Shown: piece by piece, positions 27,142-34,828 of the stretch | Numbering within the stretch: position 1 is the first letter of the stretch | How the letters are laid out: each line of letters starts with the position of its first letter | Assembly: GCF_900107855.1 (NCBI RefSeq) | Contig: NZ_FNRJ01000002.1 | Span: 288,847 to 352,846, forward strand | Direction: 5' to 3' | Origin: Marinobacterium iners DSM 11526 | GTDB taxonomy: Bacteria; Pseudomonadota; Gammaproteobacteria; Pseudomonadales; Balneatricaceae | DNA length: 64,000 nt | Position numbers and translations under genes: made by a program | Notes under the pieces: generated by a model | What the model was told of the DNA's origin: nothing | Databases searched by the model: none | What the model saw: the letters and a program-made list of their open reading frames with translations, nothing else

Positions 27142-29107
27142 AGCCCAGGTTGTCAGCCTGATCGAAGCACGCCAGCCGGTTCACGCCCGGCTGCGCAACG
27201 CCGGGCTGACCATACGCATTGATGAGTATGTGCCGCTGGTATGCACCGTTTTACATGCGGGCACCAGCCTGCGGCCTGAAATTTCCTCGCGGCTGGCCAT
27301 CAGCGAAGAGCAGCGGCAGCGTTTCGAGACGACCGGTACGGAGCAGCTCGCCGCCCTGCTGCCGATCACGCTGATTGTTGAAGAATCTCGCCTGGGCTGC
27401 GACCTGAATTTTCCGCTGTCGCAATGCCTGCGCAGGCGCATCGACGGCCGCAGCCTGTGGCAGCGCCCTCCCACCAAGCAGATGCAACAGCGGGCTCATC
27501 GTCAGCACCAACGCTTCTACCATCTGCTGGATGCACTGTTGGATGCACTGGAAGAGGACCATGGCCACTGCCTGCTGATCGACCTTCACAGCCACCCACG
27601 AGAGCCAGGTACCGAAAGCGGGATTTTTCACGTCATCGCCAGTCAGGTACGTTTGCCGGAAGGTGAAACGGTGGTCAATGGTCTGCTCAAGCAGCTTGAC
27701 CAGATCAGCCTTCCCAACCAGAGCGTCAGTGTATCGACCGGTGAACCGATACATCAGGGAGAGTACCTGGGTGCTCATGTGAACACCCGTCATGAACAGA
27801 CCCTGACCATCCCCTTACAGATCGACCCGGTATTCCGCGACAGCAGCGGCGCCCTGTATCCACTGGTGGTGGATGCACTTTGCACCGGGCTGCATCACAG
27901 CCTGTACGAGACCGCCGCCATTCTGGCCCGGCAAAGGTCGGGCCAACGGATTCGCGGCCATGACCTGATGCCCAGCGAACTACCTGGTGAAGTGCTGCGC
28001 GTCGACCGCGCACTTAAAAAGCTGGCCAAGGGGTTGGAGACTCTGTTGTACATCAACCCTATCAATATTGCCCGGGAAGAGCGGCTGTTCATGCGCAACC
28101 GTGGTCGCTATCAACCGCAGTTCCGCTATCGTCAGTTGCGCATTGACCCTTATGTACACCGCGAGAAGCTGTACCGCCTACCGGTTGACCGCATCCGCGA
28201 CCCTGCCCTGCGCCAGCTCTACCGTGAGGTGATCGATGCACTGGCCGAGCGGATCGACCTGCTGGTCAGCATCGGCAGTGACCGCTTCCTGTATAATTCA
28301 CTGCGTTATTACGGTGAACCTACCTCTGAAGATCTGGCGAATGCCCGTTTCCTGCTGCATGCCCCCGAACGGCCTGAAGAGCATAATGGCGTACGTTACA
28401 GTGCCGAAGAGATGATCCCGTTCTTCGAACAGAAAGCGCAGCAATGGGGGCTGGAGTGCAAGGTAGAGCTGTCGGATCGACTGCTGGCACAGGCGATGGT
28501 GAATAACGGCCGCAAGGCACTGCTGGTGAAACGCAGCGCCCGTGCCAGCGAGGCTGAGCTGCACGCGCTGGCACATCATGAGCTGGGGGTTCACATGAGC
28601 ACGTCGCTCAATGCTGCTGCTCAGCCGCTGAAGGTGTTTACCCTGGGCCTGCCCGGGAATACCCATGCGCAGGAAGGACTGGCGATTCTGAGCGAGTACC
28701 TGTGTGGCCACCTCACGCTGAAGCGTCTCAAGACACTGGCATTAAGGGTCATCGCGGTTGACCAGATGATCCGCTACAACGACTTCTGCCGCACCTGGCG
28801 CACGCTGGTGGAAGATCACGCCTGCCCAGAGGAAGAGGCATTCAAGATCACTGCACGGGTACACCGTGGAGGCGGTTTCACCAAGGATCATCTCTACTTG
28901 AGCGGTTTCAGCCAGGCGTTGAAGCTGTGGCGCGAGGGGGATATCAAGGGGCTGTATATCGGCAAGACCGGCTTCAGCTACCTGCCACTGATCAACGAAC
29001 TGCTGGCTCGCGGTCTTGTAGAGCCTCCGACCTACCTGCCCGACAGTCTGGTCAACCCACAAAATTGCAGCCCCGAGATCACCTACCTGGTGAACTGTAT
29101 CCGCTGA
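27125..29107 (+). CDS. N-formylglutamate amidohydrolase-like/QEGLA (DUF1704, MATCAP-type) metallopeptidase fusion
   Basis: 660 residues, COG3930-like. Residues about 35-250 are N-formylglutamate-amidohydrolase-like: VLHAGT (His44), RLGCDLN (89-95), LLIDLHSHPREPG (Asp153, His155, His157). Residues about 275-655 are DUF1704, called flavohemoglobin expression-modulating QEGLA protein. The predicted zinc site is complete: HELGVH (His485, Glu486, His490) and QEGLA (516-520). The eukaryotic members of this domain family (MATCAP/KIAA0895L) are carboxypeptidases that remove the terminal tyrosine of alpha-tubulin. So two hydrolase domains stand beside two ATP-grasp ligases. The start codon lies inside the preceding gene. 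Bacterial substrate unknown. Confidence 0.88.
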   Translation: MQTLSEAQVVSLIEARQPVHARLRNAGLTIRIDEYVPLVCTVLHAGTSLRPEISSRLAISEEQRQRFETTGTEQLAALLPITLIVEESRLGCDLNFPLSQCLRRRIDGRSLWQRPPTKQMQQRAHRQHQRFYHLLDALLDALEEDHGHCLLIDLHSHPREPGTESGIFHVIASQVRLPEGETVVNGLLKQLDQISLPNQSVSVSTGEPIHQGEYLGAHVNTRHEQTLTIPLQIDPVFRDSSGALYPLVVDALCTGLHHSLYETAAILARQRSGQRIRGHDLMPSELPGEVLRVDRALKKLAKGLETLLYINPINIAREERLFMRNRGRYQPQFRYRQLRIDPYVHREKLYRLPVDRIRDPALRQLYREVIDALAERIDLLVSIGSDRFLYNSLRYYGEPTSEDLANARFLLHAPERPEEHNGVRYSAEEMIPFFEQKAQQWGLECKVELSDRLLAQAMVNNGRKALLVKRSARASEAELHALAHHELGVHMSTSLNAAAQPLKVFTLGLPGNTHAQEGLAILSEYLCGHLTLKRLKTLALRVIAVDQMIRYNDFCRTWRTLVEDHACPEEEAFKITARVHRGGGFTKDHLYLSGFSQALKLWREGDIKGLYIGKTGFSYLPLINELLARGLVEPPTYLPDSLVNPQNCSPEITYLVNCIR

Positions 29108-29125
29108 ATTGCTACATCCGGTCGT

Positions 29126-29965
29126 TCAGTATTCCAGCTGTTCCCGTGCCTCACTCCAAAGAGAGAGGCGCGGGCACTGATCCAGCAGCACCCCATCGCG
29201 AAACATCATCACCTCTCCTTCAGGCAATGGCTGCCAGCTACGTCCATCCAAAGGCACGCTTGCCAGCATTACGCCGGGGTTGTTACGCAGCGGTTCAATC
29301 TCGATACCGTCTATATGGGCGTTACCACTTTCGTCACACTCCAGCAGATGCAGTCCTGGCGCCGAAACAGTGCCATCTGCCTGACGCCTGCGGTCACTGT
29401 GGGCAAACAACAGCTCTCCGTCTGAGTAGAGAAAGTTGGCCGTACCGAGCTGGCGCATGCGTGCCGCAAAATCGGCCACCACCGCCAGTCGTACTTCCGG
29501 ATCGGGACGCCCATCCTGCCAAACGGCACTGATGCGATTCATCAGTACACAGAAGGCACGTTCGGAGTCGGTTTCACCCACGGGACGGTAACCACCAGTG
29601 GGAAAACGCTTGGGGTTATGTATGAACTGGTTGAGATCACCATTATGTGCAAACAGGTGCATGCGTCCTGAGGCTTCTCGCTGAAACGGCTGGGTATTGC
29701 GCAGTGCCAGTTCGCCCTGAGTGGCATGCCGTATATGGCCGACAAACAGACTTGAAGGTCGATGACGCTCCCGCAGCCAGTGCGCCGTCTCACTGTGAGC
29801 ACAAGCGGCCGCTTCACGAATCAGCTGGACATCTGCTCCCTCATACCAGGCAAAACCCCAGCCATCGCCATGAGGACCTTCCAGCCCACCATGACGAGCA
29901 AAGCGTTCCAGTGAAAGTGACAAATGCACAGGTTCAGCCGTTGAGATCGCCAGCAGCTCACACAT
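29126..29965 (-). CDS. Class II glutamine amidotransferase (EgtC/Dug3-like)
   Basis: 279 residues with nucleophile Cys2 (MCELLAIST) and Ntn-hydrolase blocks GPHGDGWGFAWYEG, GHIRHATQG, LFAHNGDLN, GETDSERAFCVLM. A divergent paralogue of the YafJ at 5923-6711. Stand-alone class II members include EgtC and Dug3, which hydrolyse gamma-glutamyl bonds, so this is a possible gamma-glutamyl amidohydrolase. It begins 3 bases after the MFS transporter stop (same transcript) and converges on the QEGLA gene with an 18-base gap. Confidence 0.88.
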   Translation of the reverse strand: MCELLAISTAEPVHLSLSLERFARHGGLEGPHGDGWGFAWYEGADVQLIREAAACAHSETAHWLRERHRPSSLFVGHIRHATQGELALRNTQPFQREASGRMHLFAHNGDLNQFIHNPKRFPTGGYRPVGETDSERAFCVLMNRISAVWQDGRPDPEVRLAVVADFAARMRQLGTANFLYSDGELLFAHSDRRRQADGTVSAPGLHLLECDESGNAHIDGIEIEPLRNNPGVMLASVPLDGRSWQPLPEGEVMMFRDGVLLDQCPRLSLWSEAREQLEY

Positions 29966-29968
29966 GAT

Positions 29969-31156
29969 TCAGGATACTCCAGCTGGTTGCGGAACTTCCT
30001 GCTGTCGACGCAAGGGCTCCAGCAACAGGATTGCCAACAGGGTAAAACCCACTACCGGGATCATCAATGCGTTCATCGCCTGCCAACCCAGGCTGGACTC
30101 CAGCCAGCCAGCTGCCAGCGCCGAAAAGGTGACCGTCCCGAATACCAGAAATTCATTGGCGGCCTGAGTCCGCGCCTTCTCAGCCGGCCGATAGGCCTTG
30201 GTCAGGAAGGAGGTTGCGCAGATGAACATCCAGTTCCAGCCCAGACCCAGCAGGAACAGCGCGCTCCAGAAGTGCCACTCGCTGACACCGTGCAGGTTGA
30301 TGCCAATACACACCAGCATGATGATCGCACCACAGAGCATAAGGCGCACTTCGCCAAAACGACGAATAAGCTGGCCAGTAAAGAAGGATGGCAGGTACAT
30401 TCCCAACACATGCCACTCAATGACGTTGGCTGCACTGGAAAAGGCATAGCCACAACGATCCATCGCCAGCGGAGTTGCTGTCATCAGCAGGTTCATAACC
30501 GCATAACTTGTCATGCCCACAATCACCGCCAGCAAAAACCTTGGCTGCAGCAGGATTTGCCGCAACGGTCTTACTTCGCCATTCGTCCCCTGCTGCATCG
30601 GCGGAATTCGAATTTGCGTCAGCAGTACAAGTGCCAGCAGATACAGTCCGGCGAGTACGGCAAAGGCGCCACTGAAATCGGCACCAATCTCGAAGTCACG
30701 GCTGTAAACGGCAATATTGGGCCCCAGAATGGCCGCAACCACCCCACCCACCATTACCATGGAAATGGCACGACTTTCATAGCCCTTGTTGCACACTTCA
30801 ACGGCGGCAAAGCGATACAACATGCCGAAGCCGATGCCCACCCCAAGGAGGGCGGTACCCGTACAGAACAGCACAAATGAACGCTGTTGCAGCGCCAACA
30901 GGCAGAGCAAAGCACCGCTGAAGCCTATCAGGTTGCCCAGAAAGAAGCCGTTGCGCCGCCCGATACGCTGCATGATCAGCGAAGCGGGAATGGTCGCCAG
31001 CATCAGACCTATGAACTGAAACGCCACTGGCAGCGTAATCCACTCACTGGCCGGTGCGAGCTGCAGACCGATCAGGGCGTTGACCGATACCAGCAATACA
31101 TTGCCGGTGTTCAACAATGCCTGACAGAGTGCCAATAACCAGACATGGCGATTCAT
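29969..31156 (-). CDS. MFS transporter
   Basis: 395 residues with about twelve hydrophobic segments and the MFS motif between helices 2 and 3 (SLIMQRIGRRNGFFLGNL). Inner-membrane major facilitator. The C-terminal half carries a family-like block (LGLGWNWMFICATSFLTKAY). Substrate not identifiable. Co-transcribed with the class II amidotransferase 3 bases downstream. The ATG at 31156 has GGAAT about seven bases upstream. Confidence 0.88.
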   Translation of the reverse strand: MNRHVWLLALCQALLNTGNVLLVSVNALIGLQLAPASEWITLPVAFQFIGLMLATIPASLIMQRIGRRNGFFLGNLIGFSGALLCLLALQQRSFVLFCTGTALLGVGIGFGMLYRFAAVEVCNKGYESRAISMVMVGGVVAAILGPNIAVYSRDFEIGADFSGAFAVLAGLYLLALVLLTQIRIPPMQQGTNGEVRPLRQILLQPRFLLAVIVGMTSYAVMNLLMTATPLAMDRCGYAFSSAANVIEWHVLGMYLPSFFTGQLIRRFGEVRLMLCGAIIMLVCIGINLHGVSEWHFWSALFLLGLGWNWMFICATSFLTKAYRPAEKARTQAANEFLVFGTVTFSALAAGWLESSLGWQAMNALMIPVVGFTLLAILLLEPLRRQQEVPQPAGVS

Positions 31157-31294
31157 ATACTTATTCCATCCAAGACCAAAGCCAGCTATTTAACGGCGAT
31201 ATCTCCCCTTGATGCAAGCCGTAGCGGATCCCTGAGCCAAACCGGGGCAAAAAAATACGGAAAAGGCGGCACTAATGTTGATAATCTGAGACAC

Positions 31295-31322
31295 TAAACA
31301 CAGGCAGTTCCCCCTGTATACT
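31295..31322 (+). promoter_or_regulatory. Possible promoter of the response regulator gene
   Basis: TAAACA, 16-base spacer, TATACT, about 75 bases before the response-regulator ATG in the divergent region with the MFS gene. The -10 is good and the -35 matches four of six. Confidence 0.35.
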
Positions 31323-31395
31323 GTAGATAAAAGCTGAACATCAGACTCACGACCGGGGTCTGGGACTGATTCAAGTCAGAATGGATTGAACTGAT

Positions 31396-32193
31396 ATGAA
31401 CCTCGATGAACTTCTGGTACTGGTAATTGAGCCCTCACGACTTCAACGGCATATCATCATCGACATGCTCAAAGACGTCGGGCTACGTGAGATTGAGCCA
31501 TTTGAAGAGGCCGGTCCCGCGCTTGAGCGGATGCAACATGTAGTGCCGGATATCGTTGTCTCTTCCATGCACCTGCCGGACATGACCGGCACTGAGCTGG
31601 TAACCCGCATGCGTGCCAGCGCCGAGCTGACCGACGTCACTTTCCTGTTGATCTCTTCGGAAACCCACTACCGCTATCTGGAGCCGATTCGCCAAGCCGG
31701 TTCCATCGCCATCCTGCCGAAGCCGTTTCGGCGTGAAGAACTGGAAGTGGCCCTGCGCAACACCATGCACTATATACGCGATACTCAGGAAACCGAGCCG
31801 CTGGATAATGATGAGCTGGAAGACATGCAGGTGCTGGTGGTGGATGACAGTGTCATGTCACGCAAGTTTGTCCGCCGCAGCATGAACGCCATCGGGATCA
31901 ATAATGTCATTGAAGCCAAAGATGGGGCCGAAGCACTGCAGATAATGAAACAGCAGCGCTTTGATTTGGTGATCTCTGACTACAACATGCCGAATATTGA
32001 TGGTCTGGAGCTGGTAGAGCATATTCGCCACTACAGCGATCAGCCGACTGTTCCGGTGATGATGATCACCTCTGAGCAGAATCAAAGCCGTTTGGCTGCT
32101 GTTCAAAGTGCCGGGGTTTCTGCCATTTGCAACAAACCGCTCAACTACGACATGCTCAAGCAGCTGGTGCGTCAGCTGGTAGCGGTGAACTGA
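31396..32193 (+). CDS. Tandem-receiver response regulator, first receiver degenerate
   Basis: 265 residues made of two CheY-like receiver domains and no output domain. In the second (about 143-265), the acid pair Asp150/Asp151, the phosphoacceptor Asp195 (VISDYNMPNIDG) and the Lys in NKP are intact. In the first (about 5-125), the acceptor aspartate aligns with Ser57 (VVSSMHLPDMTG) and the acid pair reads Glu-Pro, so it cannot be phosphorylated in the usual way. It faces the MCP gene tail-to-tail, suggesting chemotaxis-type signalling. No strong ribosome site is seen at the ATG. Confidence 0.9.
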   Translation: MNLDELLVLVIEPSRLQRHIIIDMLKDVGLREIEPFEEAGPALERMQHVVPDIVVSSMHLPDMTGTELVTRMRASAELTDVTFLLISSETHYRYLEPIRQAGSIAILPKPFRREELEVALRNTMHYIRDTQETEPLDNDELEDMQVLVVDDSVMSRKFVRRSMNAIGINNVIEAKDGAEALQIMKQQRFDLVISDYNMPNIDGLELVEHIRHYSDQPTVPVMMITSEQNQSRLAAVQSAGVSAICNKPLNYDMLKQLVRQLVAVN

Positions 32194-32214
32194 TCTTTAA
32201 AGATCAGTTCACCG
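32183..32214. terminator. Perfect 32-base palindrome spanning both stop codons (bidirectional hairpin)
   Basis: Two 16-base arms, CGGTGAACTGATCTTT and its exact complement, with no spacer. The palindrome contains the last codons and stops of both convergent genes, so both proteins end in Val-Asn. On the plus strand TTTTCTCTT follows, a good Rho-independent terminator for the response regulator; on the minus strand there is no T-run. Confidence 0.75.
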
Positions 32215-34018
32215 TTTTCTCTTCCGTATCCCGCAACAACTGCTCAGGGTTAAAGCCCATGATCAGTGCCCCCCAGTGCTGACCATTAAGGTAGATCGGA
32301 ATCGACAAATCATTCAGCACCTCACCGGTATCACGTACAAAGGTCTGCAGCAGGAACGGTGAAGTGTGAGAAGCCCGGCGCTTCTCGGCACGGTTGCCAT
32401 TGAAAATGCGCCGATTGCGGCTTTGCAGGTTATCAACCTCAAAATTCCCGGTTAGAGGCTTCGAAACCTTGGAGTGATGTGCCGGCGCATAACCATTCTT
32501 GTCCACCGTAATGGCATAGATAAACTCGGGTCGCTCGGTGATAAAACGGTCAAACAAAGGCTGCAGCGCCTGCTCAAAGCGGTTAGTGTAGCTGCAGTCG
32601 AACTTCTCAGGCTTCTGCCCCTTGTTGGTACAGCGGTAGTTGTGATCGAACAGATTCACGCCTTCGGCCTGCAGCCTCTGCATCGCGTCAACGGTTTCCT
32701 GTGCCCAGTGCTTGCCGGTCTGAATCATGCGCTCAAAACCACCATAGCCGATAATGAAACGTGACAGCAGCTCCTGGGTTTCTTCCGTCGAGATTTCCAG
32801 CTCTTCAGAATAGGTGCGCGATTGCGCCATTTCATCACGGATGCCACCGGACAGCTCGGTAATCTCACGCACATGACTATGCGATTCCCGGTTGGTGTGT
32901 GACAGTTCATCAATGGCGGCACTGATACCGGTCAGCTGTGCGTTAACCTCTTCGAAGTCATGTACCATGCGGGCAAATTGTTCATTGGTACTGACAATGA
33001 ACTGATCCGTGTTCTCGACGTACTCCAGAATATTGTGGGCACTGCTGCGAGTGCTCTCGACCAGACCCGCCATTTCACTGATGTTTTTGTCAATCTGCTG
33101 GGTAGCGGCACTGACCTTCTGTGAAAGGTTGCGCACCTCATCTGCCACGACAGCAAAACCACGCCCCGCCTCGCCCGCACGGGCGGCCTCAATGGATGCG
33201 TTCAAGGCCAGCAGGTTGGTCTGATCGGAAAAGTCCTTCACCATGGACAGAATACTGGTGATATTGCCAGAGTTCTCGCTGAGCTTGTCCACCGTTTGCT
33301 GGAACCCAACCGCCAGATCGCACACCGCTTTGACCTGCTCCTGAACCCGTTTGAGCTCTTCGCTGGAGCCATGCACTTCCTGCATGTTGCTGTTGTTCTG
33401 TTCACTGATGGTGAGTGTGCTCTGGGCGATCTCGTCAATCGCCTGGGTCGACTCCTGACTGGACTGAAATACCAGCTGGGCCTGTCCCTCCTGACGCTCC
33501 GCCGAAGCATGCGCCTGAATCACCACCTTCTGCAGTCGCGTTGCGCAGAGCGCTACGCTTACTGAGCGGCGCTGACTCTCGGCGATCATCCGTTTAAGAC
33601 TGGCCGAAAACTCGTTGTAGGCCGCCGCCATTTCGGAAATTTCATCATGGGTGTATTCCGGCAAGGTGGCTGAAATATCACCATCTTCCTCCTTGATTGC
33701 ACGCAGCACCGACGTAATTTCACGAATCGGGCGCAGAAACAGATGGCGCATGAAAAAGATGGTGAAGATGCCCGCCAGCAGCGCCAGCGTTACAGTGGTA
33801 CCGGTCGCAAACATCAAGGCAATAAGACTGCTTTCGATCGCGCCAAGCTGGGTTTCATTCAGATCGAGGCTGTGCAGCAGCTGGCGCAGCTCGGCAGCGT
33901 AATAGATGCCAACCAGAATCAGAACCAGATGGGGTAACAGCAGGAAGATGACATTGCCCACAATTTTTTTGGTCAATGTATTGAAAGCGGCCTTCTCAAT
34001 AGCTGTATAGAGACTCAT
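32204..34018 (-). CDS. Methyl-accepting chemotaxis protein with C-terminal cytoplasmic sensor-like region
   Basis: 604 residues. Two transmembrane helices (about 20-43 and 66-92) flank a loop of only about 20 residues, so no periplasmic sensor exists. A HAMP-like linker (about 93-145) follows, then the signalling bundle whose tip block includes NLLALNASIEAARAGEAGRG and FAVVADEVRNLS. After it comes a C-terminal region (about 430-604) with YAITVDKNGYAPAHHS and NDLSIPIYLNGQHWGAL, which resembles a Cache/PAS-type module. Probably senses an internal signal. It converges with the response regulator across a shared palindrome. Confidence 0.9.
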   Translation of the reverse strand: MSLYTAIEKAAFNTLTKKIVGNVIFLLLPHLVLILVGIYYAAELRQLLHSLDLNETQLGAIESSLIALMFATGTTVTLALLAGIFTIFFMRHLFLRPIREITSVLRAIKEEDGDISATLPEYTHDEISEMAAAYNEFSASLKRMIAESQRRSVSVALCATRLQKVVIQAHASAERQEGQAQLVFQSSQESTQAIDEIAQSTLTISEQNNSNMQEVHGSSEELKRVQEQVKAVCDLAVGFQQTVDKLSENSGNITSILSMVKDFSDQTNLLALNASIEAARAGEAGRGFAVVADEVRNLSQKVSAATQQIDKNISEMAGLVESTRSSAHNILEYVENTDQFIVSTNEQFARMVHDFEEVNAQLTGISAAIDELSHTNRESHSHVREITELSGGIRDEMAQSRTYSEELEISTEETQELLSRFIIGYGGFERMIQTGKHWAQETVDAMQRLQAEGVNLFDHNYRCTNKGQKPEKFDCSYTNRFEQALQPLFDRFITERPEFIYAITVDKNGYAPAHHSKVSKPLTGNFEVDNLQSRNRRIFNGNRAEKRRASHTSPFLLQTFVRDTGEVLNDLSIPIYLNGQHWGALIMGFNPEQLLRDTEEKTVN

Positions 34019-34138
34019 CAGACACTCTTTCTTATCGTTATAGGCACAGGGGATGGCTCGCTTTGCGGCCTCCTGCGACGAAGTGACCTATTTTGGCCAC
34101 AGATACAAGCGAGGTGCCATCCTCCTTAGGTATCAAGA

Positions 34139-34828
34139 CTACCAGTTCAAACAGACAGTATATTGAGCCAACTCAGCTCTTAATTGAATGTGTGCGGGGC
34201 AATGATGCGCCAGCAGAGCATGAAAACGCGGACCATGGTTCATCTGTTGCAGGTGACACAACTCATGCAGAATGACGTAATCCTGAAGCCTGGGCTCTAG
34301 CTGCAACAAACGCCAGTTCAGACCAATTTCACCTTTTGAGGAGCACTGTCCCCAGCGTGCTCGCCAGCTGCCGATGCTAATGCTCGCCGGTATCAATCCG
34401 GTTATCTGGGCCAATTCCTGACAGCGCGGGATCAAACGCGCTTCAGCCTCGACCCGAAACCACTGCTGCAGCAGAGCTCGCACGGCCTCACGCTCTTCAC
34501 GGCGCACCCTAGCCGAGAGGGTCAGTTTTAATTGTTCCGGCAGCTGACGCACTTCGTTTCGGGCGGCTCTCTGCCACTCCAGTGCCAACCAGCGTCCATC
34601 CAACATTACACGACCACCCTGACTAATCTGGATCTGATACCGGCTGAGCTGCTCCCGCTGATGACTCAAGTGACGGTTGATCCAGTCATTGCGACTGAGT
34701 ACAAATCGATCAATTTCATCTCGACTGACACCGGTTGGAGCACGCACCTGAATTTCGGCATCACGGATGCGAATGCCCAGGGTTTTACGCTTGCGGCTGC
34801 GGATCAGCTGGTAAGCGTGTGTCATCAC
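34139..34828 (-). CDS. YgjP-like (DUF45, M48-type) metal-dependent hydrolase
   Basis: 229 residues with the zinc motif HELCHLQQMNH (HExxH plus downstream His) near the C-terminus, preceded by SIGSWRARWGQCSSKGEIGLNW, typical of the YgjP/SprT-related DUF45 family. Cytosolic. The ATG overlaps the tgpA stop (ATGATGA), so it is co-translated as the last gene of the FAD-MoxR-DUF58-TgpA run. Biochemical role in this context unknown. Confidence 0.9.
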   Translation of the reverse strand: MMTHAYQLIRSRKRKTLGIRIRDAEIQVRAPTGVSRDEIDRFVLSRNDWINRHLSHQREQLSRYQIQISQGGRVMLDGRWLALEWQRAARNEVRQLPEQLKLTLSARVRREEREAVRALLQQWFRVEAEARLIPRCQELAQITGLIPASISIGSWRARWGQCSSKGEIGLNWRLLQLEPRLQDYVILHELCHLQQMNHGPRFHALLAHHCPAHIQLRAELAQYTVCLNW

